Below, piece by piece: positions 51,026 through 58,814 of a stretch of 64,000 nucleotides of DNA (the first letter of the stretch is position 1; each line of letters begins with the position of its first letter). Source of the stretch: Pelagibacterium halotolerans B2 (GTDB taxonomy: Bacteria > Pseudomonadota > Alphaproteobacteria > Rhizobiales > Devosiaceae); assembly GCF_000230555.1 (NCBI RefSeq), contig NC_016078.1:558001-622000 (forward strand). Reading direction: 5' to 3'. Under the pieces are notes generated by a model. That model searched no databases and had not been told where the DNA came from. It worked only from the letters and a program-made list of their open reading frames with translations. A program made the position numbers and the translations under genes.

Positions 51026-52825
51026 ATGCGTAACCCTTTTGCGGATTTTGCCATTGCCTCCCCGTTGCAGACCGGTGCGTTTCCGGCCGGCCAGCGCAAT
51101 GGCGTCCTGCATCGCGTTCTGACCCTCAACACACTCGTGCTTGTGGCAGGGTTGGGTCTCGCCATGGCGCTTTCTCTGGTGATGCTCTTTGGTGGCAATG
51201 TCGTGCCGCTTATCGCCACGGCGGCCGTCTCCGGCCTTGTTGCGCTGTCAGGTGCCCTGCTTTTGCGCGGTGAGATGGACCCGGCGATTGCGGTCCATGC
51301 GATTGTACTTGGGGCTATCGGTGCGGTTGTCGCAGCGGGCGACCCGTCAATGATCGACCTGGGCCTTGCCCTTGGCCTCATGGCCGCACTGTATGGCCAG
51401 GTCCTTTCAAAGAGTCGTCATAGGTATCTGATTTGGACTGTTCCGGCACTTATCCTTGTCGCAAGCGCATCTGACCTGGCCGCTGTCTCCCTTGATGTGC
51501 AGGGAGCGATGCAGTCCTTTGCATTGATTGCGTTGGCGATTTTTGCGGCGATTGCCGTAATCACCGCGACAAGGCTCGAGATCATTTCCGCTGAATCGCC
51601 CGTGTCCCAGACGCGCGCCTTCGCTGTGCTGGCAGAAAACATTCTAGGTGCCGTGGTTCGCTATGGCGCGGATGGTGGCCCGGTGTTCATTTCCCGTTCT
51701 GCAGGCAATCTGCTGGGCTGCCGTACATTCGAACTCGATGGCGCAGGGCTGTTCGAACGTGTGCACGTCATGGACCGTCCCGCCTATCGCAAGGCTATTT
51801 CCGATGCATCCAACGGCACGGGAGCTTCCACCATCGAGTTGCGCCTGCGTCGGGACGACGTCGAACCGGGCGCCGGAGCACGCTATGTCTGGGTCGAATT
51901 CGCGCTCGCCCCGCTGCGGGACGACGGCGGGTCATCGAACGAGGTGCTCGCTGTTCTCCGCGACATCAGCGTGCGCAAGAATGCCGAACGAGAGGTCGAT
52001 GCGGCGCGTCGGCAAGCCGAGGATGCCTCGGAAGCCAAGTCGCGCTTTCTGGCCACCATCGGCCATGAACTGCGCACTCCGCTGAACGCTATCGTGGGCT
52101 TTTCCGACATGATGTCCGAAGGTATCGGCGGCAACTTGTCGCCCACTCATGCCGAGTACGCGGGCCACATCAGCCGCAGCGGCCATCACCTGCTCGACGT
52201 GGTCAACATGTTGCTCGACATGTCCAAGATCGAAGCGGGCAAGTTCGAGGTTCATGCCGAACTCTTTGCACCGCAGGCGCTCGTTGAACCTTGCCTGCAG
52301 ATGGTCGAAAAGCTCGCCCGCGACAGCTCGATCACAATAGAGGCCGCCGTCCCCGAGAACCTGCCCCAGATTATGGGCGACGAACGCGCCTGCCGTCAGA
52401 TCCTCATCAACCTGCTCTCCAATGCCATCAAATTCAGCCATGATGGTGGTGTCGTAACGCTCGCCATCAAACGTCAGGGCAGGATGCTGGCAATGTCTGT
52501 CGGTGATTCCGGCATCGGGATGCGGCCCGAAACGATCGAACGCATCGGAGAGCCCTTCCTGCAGGCCCAGGACTCGCTTTCCCGCCGCTATGAAGGCACC
52601 GGCCTGGGCCTTTCCATCGTCAAGGGCCTGGTCAGCCTGCATGGCGGCCGCCTCGACGTGGTGTCCGAGCCGGGTATGGGAACCACCATCAGCGTTCTCC
52701 TGCCGCTCGAAGGCCCGCTGGGCGCCGGAAAAAGCTCGGCAACCATCGAACATCTTTATGCCCCCAAGCGCGATCGCGACGAAGACAAATGGCTCCAAGA
52801 CGAAAGAAGAAGCGCAGCAAAATGA
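51026..52825 (+). CDS. PAS-containing membrane sensor histidine kinase (PleC/DivJ/PdhS-like)
   Basis: A 599-residue kinase. About six helices lie in residues 31-180 (for example LTLNTLVLVAGLGLAMALSLVMLF), then a PAS domain (about 200-320), HisKA with phospho-acceptor His347 in GHELRTPLNAIVGFSDMM, and HATPase with DERACRQILINLLSNAIKFS (N box), DSGIGM and GTGLGLSIVKGL. The architecture and FSDMMSEGIGG resemble the PleC/DivJ/PdhS cell-cycle kinases of alphaproteobacteria. Its start is ATG 51026. The stop overlaps the peptidoglycan-binding gene by 4 nt. Confidence 0.88.
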   Translation: MRNPFADFAIASPLQTGAFPAGQRNGVLHRVLTLNTLVLVAGLGLAMALSLVMLFGGNVVPLIATAAVSGLVALSGALLLRGEMDPAIAVHAIVLGAIGAVVAAGDPSMIDLGLALGLMAALYGQVLSKSRHRYLIWTVPALILVASASDLAAVSLDVQGAMQSFALIALAIFAAIAVITATRLEIISAESPVSQTRAFAVLAENILGAVVRYGADGGPVFISRSAGNLLGCRTFELDGAGLFERVHVMDRPAYRKAISDASNGTGASTIELRLRRDDVEPGAGARYVWVEFALAPLRDDGGSSNEVLAVLRDISVRKNAEREVDAARRQAEDASEAKSRFLATIGHELRTPLNAIVGFSDMMSEGIGGNLSPTHAEYAGHISRSGHHLLDVVNMLLDMSKIEAGKFEVHAELFAPQALVEPCLQMVEKLARDSSITIEAAVPENLPQIMGDERACRQILINLLSNAIKFSHDGGVVTLAIKRQGRMLAMSVGDSGIGMRPETIERIGEPFLQAQDSLSRRYEGTGLGLSIVKGLVSLHGGRLDVVSEPGMGTTISVLLPLEGPLGAGKSSATIEHLYAPKRDRDEDKWLQDERRSAAK

Positions 52826-53805
52826 CCGCCGGTATTGCTCAAATCCCACTCGCTGTCGGCGCTGGCGCCATCAGCCTTGTCGGTCATGCCCTTTCGTGGG
52901 GCTTTACGCGTTTTGCCCGCTCGCCCATGGCCTCCACAGGACTGGTGCTGATGTCGGGTCTCACACTCGTGGCAGCCACCAACGCCCTGTTTCTTCAGGA
53001 TACCCGTCATCCTGCGCCATTATTCGTTTCCGGTTCGGCAGCGGCCACCGCCCGACCCGCTCCGATTGAGCCGGTGGTCGTTGAACCCGTTGAAATTCCT
53101 CAGCGCCCGGTGGCCCAACCCGCCGCCTCGGTCATGCCCGAACCTGTTCCTTCCGCCAGCGAGCAATCCACTGCGGCGACGCCAGAGCCGACGGTCTCGG
53201 CCATCGGCAATCAGGACATTGCCGACTTGCAGGAAAAGCTCAAGGCGCTCGGCTTTTTCGATGGCATGGTCGATGGCTATTACGGCCCCAAAACGGCCGA
53301 TGCCATCCGCGATTTCGAGGCGCGTTTCAATCTTCCGCGCACTGGTGCGGCCACACCGCAGGTGATCGAGGCGGTCAGGGAAGCGCCGCTCCAGACCTCC
53401 CAGACCCCGGAACCGGCTCCGACCAGCGCCGTCTCAGCCACCCCGCAGACCGACGACATCGCACCCCTCCTTGCCCAGATGCAGGAGACCGCGCCCACCG
53501 CCGCCGATACCGTCGAACGCCAGACCGTCGCCGATATTTCGCCGGACCTCCCCGCCGCGGCTGCGCAACCCTCGGAAACAACAGCCCAGCCCAGCGAGCC
53601 TGCCGTCCTCGACGGCGATCTGGTCAGCGATATCCAGCGCGGCCTTGGCCGTCTGGGCTTCCTGCAGGGTCCGGTCAACGGCGTTGCCGACGAGGCGACG
53701 GCTCGCGCCATCCGTCAGTTCCAGATTTTCAACAACTACCGACCGACCGGCGAAGTCAGCCCCGTGCTGCGCCAGATGCTGGTCGAGGCTGGGGCTTTCC
53801 TGTAA
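52822..53805 (+). CDS. Membrane-anchored peptidoglycan-binding domain protein
   Basis: A 327-residue protein with an N-terminal membrane segment (MASTGLVLMSGLTLVAATNALF, about residues 35-57), Pro/Ala-rich linkers and two PG_binding_1 domains: residues about 132-180 (DIADLQEKLKALGFFDGMVDGYYGPKTADAIRDFEARFNL) and about 272-325 (DIQRGLGRLGFLQGPVNGVADEATARAIRQFQIFNNY). It should bind the cell wall from the inner membrane. The ATG overlaps the kinase TGA, so a signal relay between wall binding and kinase is a natural guess (inference). Confidence 0.85.
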   Translation: MTAGIAQIPLAVGAGAISLVGHALSWGFTRFARSPMASTGLVLMSGLTLVAATNALFLQDTRHPAPLFVSGSAAATARPAPIEPVVVEPVEIPQRPVAQPAASVMPEPVPSASEQSTAATPEPTVSAIGNQDIADLQEKLKALGFFDGMVDGYYGPKTADAIRDFEARFNLPRTGAATPQVIEAVREAPLQTSQTPEPAPTSAVSATPQTDDIAPLLAQMQETAPTAADTVERQTVADISPDLPAAAAQPSETTAQPSEPAVLDGDLVSDIQRGLGRLGFLQGPVNGVADEATARAIRQFQIFNNYRPTGEVSPVLRQMLVEAGAFL

Positions 53806-53816
53806 CGCTGGCGTTC

Positions 53817-54152
53817 ATGCAGCAGCTTCGGTCCGACATCTGGTGCGCCGCCTTCGTGCGCCGTCATAACGACATGGGAAAATTCTGCGTCGTCTCGCGG
53901 CGCGGCGATGCAATTGCCGGCCAGATCTGGATTGAAGTCGATCATCTGGACGGTACGATCTCGCTGTTCACCCCGGCGCCTGGCGCCATGATGGACCTGC
54001 CTCCCGAGGATCGTGTTTTCCAGAAGCGCTTCGAGCGCGCCGACCCGATCACGGTCAAGGACCGCATAGCCCGGGAAATCGAATTCGATCAGGACCTTTG
54101 GGTTCTCTCGGTCGATAGCCGTGGCGATGACCTTGGCCTCGATATGGTCTAG
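53817..54152 (+). CDS. DUF1491 family protein
   Basis: A 111-residue protein. IWCAAFVRRHNDMGKFCVVSRRGDAIAGQIWIEVDHLDG and RVFQKRFERADPITVKDRIAREIEFDQDLWVLSV match the alphaproteobacterial DUF1491 family. Function is unknown. It begins 11 nt after the peptidoglycan-binding gene and overlaps the convergent DUF2336 gene by 4 nt. Confidence 0.85.
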   Translation: MQQLRSDIWCAAFVRRHNDMGKFCVVSRRGDAIAGQIWIEVDHLDGTISLFTPAPGAMMDLPPEDRVFQKRFERADPITVKDRIAREIEFDQDLWVLSVDSRGDDLGLDMV

Positions 54153-55300
54153 CTCGCTTTGCGGGCTGATTTCATTTTGTCGAGCGCCTCGATGGCCTGA
54201 TCGCCCACGGTGCCGGTCCTTGCAACCTGCCTTGCGTCGGGCGTGCGTCTGCTTGGCTCGACAAAGCGGGCATATTCGGGCCGCAACAAGTCGGCCGGCC
54301 GTACGTCGCCTCGCCACGCGCTCATCAGATAGACCATCGCCGGGACACTGACTTCGTCGAACAGCCTTGCAAAACCGGCCAGGGTCTTTGACCGGTCCGC
54401 ATCATGGCTGGTTGCATGAATGAGCACCTTGAGCCCGTCATAGGATGTGCACCCGAAGGCCCGCAACACGACGAACAGGGCGGCGCCGCTCGTATCGTGG
54501 GCGATTTCGCCGCAGCGCAATTCGTCCAGGCCGGTAATCTGGGTCAGAAGCCGCGTGATCTTGGGACGGCGGTTTTCCGAGAACAGCTTCATCAGCGCCC
54601 CGGTGAATTCATTGGTCGCCACCGAAATCTGCTCGAAGGTCCGCATCATGGGTGCCTGCGGCAGGTTGCGCCGTGCAAAGGCGCGCAACACGTTGATCCG
54701 GCCCTCCTCGGGCAGGTCGAAGAACACTCCCGTGAGGAGCGCAGCGTCGAAATCCTCGCGGTTGGCAAGAATCGCCGCGACCTCGTGGTCCATCTCGGCT
54801 GAACGGGTGAGCGCGTTGAGATAGGCTCCGCGCGGCGCGATCGACGTATTGCCCGCCAGCGCCCGATACACTTTGCGGCTGTTGATCGGAAACAGCCGCG
54901 CGAGAACGGCATTGGAAAGGGCAGGGCGTCTGGCAACCGCGGCGATCACATCGGTATTGCCCTTGTCGATAAGCCGCGCCATCACATCGTCTGAAAGCGA
55001 GGGTGCGCGCTCGAGATGGGTAATCAGGCCGGTGCCGAGATTGTCATACACAAGGATTTCGAGCTGCGGCGTCAGATGTTGCGCGCTTGCAAGAATGCCT
55101 GCTGCCTTGGTTCGCGCTGTCGGAGCGGCGGTGGGAAACAGGCGCCTGGCCAGCGTCTCGAACTGCTCGGCCTCGGCCGGCAACGGCCTGCTGCGCCGCG
55201 CATAGGCGTCGCACGCCGCCACCAGAAGCGTATTGGCCCGCTCGACACCGCCGGTTTCGATCAGCAGTTGAAACGTCTCGTATGGCTGAAAGCCGATCAT
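54149..55300 (-). CDS. DUF2336 domain protein
   Basis: A 383-residue all-helical repeat-like protein. AILASAQHLTPQLEILVYDNLGTGLITHLERAPSLSDDVMARLIDKGNTDVIAAVARRPALSNAVLARL resembles HEAT-like repeats and the DUF2336 domain found in alphaproteobacterial cell-cycle and PAS-linked proteins. The function is unknown. It stands alone on the minus strand; the gap to the next plus-strand gene is about 165 nt. Confidence 0.82.
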   Translation of the reverse strand: MIGFQPYETFQLLIETGGVERANTLLVAACDAYARRSRPLPAEAEQFETLARRLFPTAAPTARTKAAGILASAQHLTPQLEILVYDNLGTGLITHLERAPSLSDDVMARLIDKGNTDVIAAVARRPALSNAVLARLFPINSRKVYRALAGNTSIAPRGAYLNALTRSAEMDHEVAAILANREDFDAALLTGVFFDLPEEGRINVLRAFARRNLPQAPMMRTFEQISVATNEFTGALMKLFSENRRPKITRLLTQITGLDELRCGEIAHDTSGAALFVVLRAFGCTSYDGLKVLIHATSHDADRSKTLAGFARLFDEVSVPAMVYLMSAWRGDVRPADLLRPEYARFVEPSRRTPDARQVARTGTVGDQAIEALDKMKSARKAS

Positions 55301-55465
55301 TTGGTCGACTCGTTCCCCCGGTCCACTCTTGTTGTCTCACTATTGACGCAGATTCGTTAGCGGACTGTTAACCTTGACGAAGTCTTAATGCGTAATGTTC
55401 GGATCCGGGGCGGCATGGTGCCGGCTGGGGCAAGCGGAGGGCCGAACGACACCAAGAGGCCAATT

Positions 55466-55633
55466 ATGGGTATGCTGGTAAAATTCAGCCCCAAAGACGC
55501 CCGATCGGTACCGGCAACGACCGGCGGGTCGAGCGCGCAGGTCATATTGTTCACAGGCGTTCGCTATGAGCGCGGAGCCGGAGGGAATAAGCCCACGCCG
55601 GCACCGAAGGTCAGGCGGACCCGCAAGGGCTGA
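55466..55633 (+). CDS. Small basic hypothetical protein
   Basis: A 55-residue protein (MLVKFSPKDARSVPATTGGSSAQVILFTGVRYERG then a Lys/Arg/Pro-rich tail). ATG 55466 follows AAGAGG; the ATG at 55388 would add 26 residues. I do not recognise it, but codon use and the tight 5-nt spacing to the next gene suggest it is translated with that gene. Confidence 0.55.
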   Translation: MGMLVKFSPKDARSVPATTGGSSAQVILFTGVRYERGAGGNKPTPAPKVRRTRKG

Positions 55634-55638
55634 AGATT

Positions 55639-56451
55639 TTGAAGGATTGGTTGATCGGCGGCGCTATCGCGGCCGCGGCATGTTTGATGCTGTCCGGCTG
55701 TGCCCGTCCGACGGGCGATTTCGGCCGCGCTGCGCCAAGCGTGCTCCATGACCGGATTATGCCAACCATGGGCGCTTCGCGTGCTGCGGCCGATGGCGAG
55801 CCGGTCTCCGATTTCAATCAGACCGATCAGGAGCGCGAGATGCATGATCGCGTCTGGCGCTTCCTTGTGGCGCCACACGCTCACGACTGGTTCCACGACA
55901 CCGCCGTTGAACTTCAGCGCACCCGAATGGCGTCCAACCTCGACAGCCAGTTCATCGCGGATCGCTATTATGCGACCCTGCGCAGCACGCAATACCAGTC
56001 CTCGCGGGTCCGATACCGCAAGGTCGCCGACGACATCGGCATCGATATCGCAACCATCCCGACAACATTCGCCGCCATCTGCCGGGTCATCGAGGTCGAT
56101 CGCCAGCGCGCCATCGCGGTTTCCAACGTTGCCCTCGCCGCCCCCGATGCACCGGCACAGGTCGCGGCCCGCAAATGGGAAAACCAGCGCACGATAGACT
56201 GGTTCACCCGGGCGCTCGCCTACCGCTATCAGTCCTATTCGGTGGCGCTTGAGCGGCTTCTGGTGGAAACGCCACACCAGGAGGGGCGCGTCGTCGACGC
56301 CCAGCTTGCGCGCATGCAGCCTTACGTGGCGCGCGCCCAGGCCGGAGATTTCTGCCTGACGGGCGGGGAGGGACTGGTTTTTAAAGACACCGCCATCGCC
56401 TCGCGCTACGAGACCGCTCCCGTTTCGCCCGACCCGCTGGTGCGCAAATAG
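55639..56451 (+). CDS. Conserved lipoprotein
   Basis: A 270-residue protein with a lipoprotein signal: LIGGAIAAAACLMLSGC gives a lipobox LSGC with Cys21. The mature part is helical (HDWFHDTAVELQRTRMASNLDSQFIADRYYATLRSTQYQSSRVRYRKVADDIGID). The start is TTG 55639, since the signal begins there and no ATG is in frame nearby. Function is unknown. It is likely co-translated with the small gene just upstream. Confidence 0.75.
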   Translation: MKDWLIGGAIAAAACLMLSGCARPTGDFGRAAPSVLHDRIMPTMGASRAAADGEPVSDFNQTDQEREMHDRVWRFLVAPHAHDWFHDTAVELQRTRMASNLDSQFIADRYYATLRSTQYQSSRVRYRKVADDIGIDIATIPTTFAAICRVIEVDRQRAIAVSNVALAAPDAPAQVAARKWENQRTIDWFTRALAYRYQSYSVALERLLVETPHQEGRVVDAQLARMQPYVARAQAGDFCLTGGEGLVFKDTAIASRYETAPVSPDPLVRK

Positions 56452-57126
56452 CGTCGCTTTGCCGAGCGGGGTTGCCCATGATGGCGGCTGATTGCAGGAC
56501 ATTCCGAGGAGCCCCCTCGCCCCTTGGGGGTGAGGGTGTCCGGCAGGCCGGTGAGGGGGTTGAGCGGTGGTGTTCTCCAAGAAAGGCCCCCTCACCCGCC
56601 GCTTCGCGTCGACCTCTCCCCCTAAGGGAGAGGTGAGATTTGCCGCCAGCGCCTGGTACACCTTTCCCTTGGGGGAGAGGTCGGACCGCAGGTCCGGGTG
56701 AGGGGGCCTTTCTTTTTCGGACATGCGAAAACCTCCGACGGCCAATGACCTCGGGCTATGAATTGGATAGACGGCATGGGGCGATGAACGCTCCGCATGA
56801 TTTAGTTTTTATATGAAGCGATCATCGCCCCACGCATCCGAGGTTTTGGGCTTATGGCGGCGTCTCGGGCTGGGGTTTGTTGGCTTTTTGTGGGTCGGTA
56901 GGTCGAACCGGAAGGGCCATCCCCGGATCAAGTCCGAGGACATGCTTTTCCTGCTAACCTCCCGTATCCCCCAAAACCACCGGTGCCCCTCTCCCTTTCG
57001 GGAGTACGACGTGGACTCCCATCCTCGCCCGGCCATCCGTCCGCTTTGGGCCTTCCCTGCGGCGACCCGCATGGAACCCGGATCGGCCAACGGACATTCC
57101 GGAGCGCCTGGAGAGCTTTTTCGGTC

Positions 57127-57172
57127 GTGTTCCCGAACCGAAAAAGTGGCAACCACTTTTTCTGGAAACACT
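57127..57172 (-). repeat. Family D hairpin, reverse copy in the repeat island
   Basis: Read on the minus strand: GTGTTTCC, AGAAAAAGTGG, TTGCCACTTTTTCGGTTC, then GGGAACAC. The arms are paired except one T-G position. The core is the same as at 8.26 kb, while the arms differ. Confidence 0.75.
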
Positions 57173-57337
57173 CCGATGCGGTCCTAAGGCTCGGACCCAT
57201 GCTTCCCCTTTCTCCATCCTGCCCTCACCGGAAGCTCGTATGCATCCTCGTCTCTGGTGCGGCCGTGAGGCGAGAATGGCATGGGGTTGAGGGAGCGGGG
57301 ATAAAGTTTTTTGCGCAGCTTTTCCACCTTCCCCCGC

Positions 57338-57480
57338 GTCATCCTCGGGCTTAACCCGGGGATCCGCAACGCTGCTGTTGTGCAGCGCAGAAGTGGCGCC
57401 CCCTCGCGTCTCACGGCTCCTCAACCCCTTCACCGGCTTCCCGACGCAGCGGGTCCCCGGGTCAAGCCCGAGGACGACGA
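57338..57480. repeat. 143-bp segment bounded by family B inverted repeats
   Basis: The left end is GTCATCCTCGGGCTTAACC then CGGGGATCCGC; the right end is GCGGGTCCCCGGGTCAAG then CCCGAGGACGAC, its near-exact inverse. The inner part has no ORF. It resembles a miniature non-autonomous element in layout, but no target-site duplication is clear. Confidence 0.55.
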
Positions 57481-57693
57481 TGGGGGTAGGGTGTGGGGTG
57501 GCGATGGAGCCGGGAGGCTCGCCTAACATGCCTGGCCGCCCCGGACGCGATCCGGGACCCAGCAGCCTGGCCCATGCTTTACACGCAAATTGAAAGGCAC
57601 ATGGACTCCCGGCGTTCGCCGGAGAAGATGTCGGGGTTAGAGCGGTTGACGGATGCGGCGCGCTCGGCTGGTCGGATACGGCGTTAATGTCTT

Positions 57694-58239
57694 TCAACGG
57701 ATCGTCGAGCAGCCAAGCTGGCTGAGGGCCTCGCGATAGCGTTCACGCATGGCCGGATGCGGTGGTGCCAGCCGCACGACGACAGCAACGCTGTCGCCCT
57801 GCGCCTCCACGATCAGCAGTCCCTCGTCAATCTCGAAGCGCTGTTCGGCCAGAAGGCGCGTCTGGGCAGGATTGAAAAGTCCCATGTCGAGCAAGTCGCC
57901 AGATCCCGACCGATTGGTTGTGGCATAGATCACATGGCCGTCGCGGTTGAAAACCGAGACCGACCAGAAGGCCAGCGGCAGCTCGCCATTTACGATGCCT
58001 GGCCCGTCTCCGAGCTCCAGCCTGCACACGGCGTAGAGAAGTTCGGGGTCGAGGCCGAGGGGATTGGCTTCGCCGGGCGCGAGATCGTCGAGCACCACCG
58101 TGGTCTCGAGCGGAGCCATGGCCTCGAGCCGATGCCAGACGTCACGAACCGCGGCGTCGGGCAGCGTGAGAATGACGACAAGATGGATCAGCCCGCCCAG
58201 GACCACGCCGCCAAATATCCAGAACAGCAGCCGGCTCAT
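57694..58239 (-). CDS. DUF1254-like membrane protein
   Basis: A 181-residue protein with an N-terminal helix (LLFWIFGGVVLGGLIHLVVILTLP). The soluble part includes ELPLAFWSVSVFNRDGHVIYATTNRS and LFNPAQTRLL, reminiscent of a short Rhizobiales DUF1254 type. Its start overlaps the stop of the DUF1214 gene by 4 nt. DUF1254 and DUF1214 often pair, in larger or smaller forms. Function is unknown. Confidence 0.75.
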   Translation of the reverse strand: MSRLLFWIFGGVVLGGLIHLVVILTLPDAAVRDVWHRLEAMAPLETTVVLDDLAPGEANPLGLDPELLYAVCRLELGDGPGIVNGELPLAFWSVSVFNRDGHVIYATTNRSGSGDLLDMGLFNPAQTRLLAEQRFEIDEGLLIVEAQGDSVAVVVRLAPPHPAMRERYREALSQLGCSTIR

Positions 58240-58811
58240 TGGCAGGCCACCTTTTCAATGCTCGGCATCGCCTCGATTGTGGTGTTGGCCCCGGAAAACA
58301 CCACGGCATCATAAAGGGTCAGGACCAGCCGGAACATTCCGTTGCCCTCGATTTCCAGCCAGTTTCCCGGCCCCATGGCCCGGCCGACGGTGGCGTTGAG
58401 CCCGCCATCGGCCCAGCGGGCCACCCTTTCGCTGTGCAATCCCGGCAGTTCGGGCGAGGCGGCGATGTTGACGCCGTCGGGGTCGGTTGCCACCAGGGTC
58501 CAGAAACTCGCGCCCGGCACTTTGCCGGTGAGGCGATACTGGCACCGCGCGTCCAGCGGATCGCCGGAATCGTCGGTGGCGGCGGTAAATTGCAGCCCTT
58601 CCGCATAGCCCAGTTGCAGCGTGCCTGTGCGCGCCAGATAGGCCCGGCTGTAGGGATCGGGCGTGGGTTGCCCGATGTCGGGCCACGCGGCCCATGCCCC
58701 CACCCGGACCGCCGCGAACAATCGCCCGTCCGTCAGCGCATAATAGCTTGTGCCGAACCCCACCGAGAGCGCGACCACGAGGCCAACCAGCAGTCGGAAA
58801 ATCAACGCCAA
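58236..58811 (-). CDS. DUF1214 domain membrane protein
   Basis: A 191-residue protein with an N-terminal helix (FRLLVGLVVALSVGFGTSYYAL) and a beta-rich domain (DPYSRAYLARTGTLQLGYAEGLQFTA, GPGNWLEIEGNGMFRLVLTLYDA) that matches the DUF1214 C-terminal fold. It follows the PBP1 gene by 3 nt and overlaps the DUF1254-like gene by 4 nt, so all three form one operon and may have a cell-envelope role. Confidence 0.8.
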   Translation of the reverse strand: MALIFRLLVGLVVALSVGFGTSYYALTDGRLFAAVRVGAWAAWPDIGQPTPDPYSRAYLARTGTLQLGYAEGLQFTAATDDSGDPLDARCQYRLTGKVPGASFWTLVATDPDGVNIAASPELPGLHSERVARWADGGLNATVGRAMGPGNWLEIEGNGMFRLVLTLYDAVVFSGANTTIEAMPSIEKVACQ

Positions 58812-58814
58812 ACC

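Larger units (their letters stand above)
56452..57693. repeat. Gene-free repeat island
   Basis: No credible gene lies in these 1242 bases; open frames on both strands cross the repeats. Three family A units occur at 56509-56562 (plus), 56583-56635 (reverse) and 56660-56712 (plus, with inner hairpin CGGACC-GCA-GGTCCGG). A family B fragment lies at 56918-56945. A family D hairpin in reverse orientation is at 57127-57172. An inverted-repeat-bounded segment is at 57338-57480 and a family C unit at about 57531-57600. The block looks like a landing ground for intergenic repeats. Confidence 0.75.

Noticed and set aside
57338..57480. Transposon or IS element
   Set aside because: There is no transposase ORF and no clear target duplication; it is listed as a possible miniature element only.
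56813..57697. Open frames within the repeat island on both strands
   Set aside because: They cross several repeat units, and their sequences are translations of those repeats.
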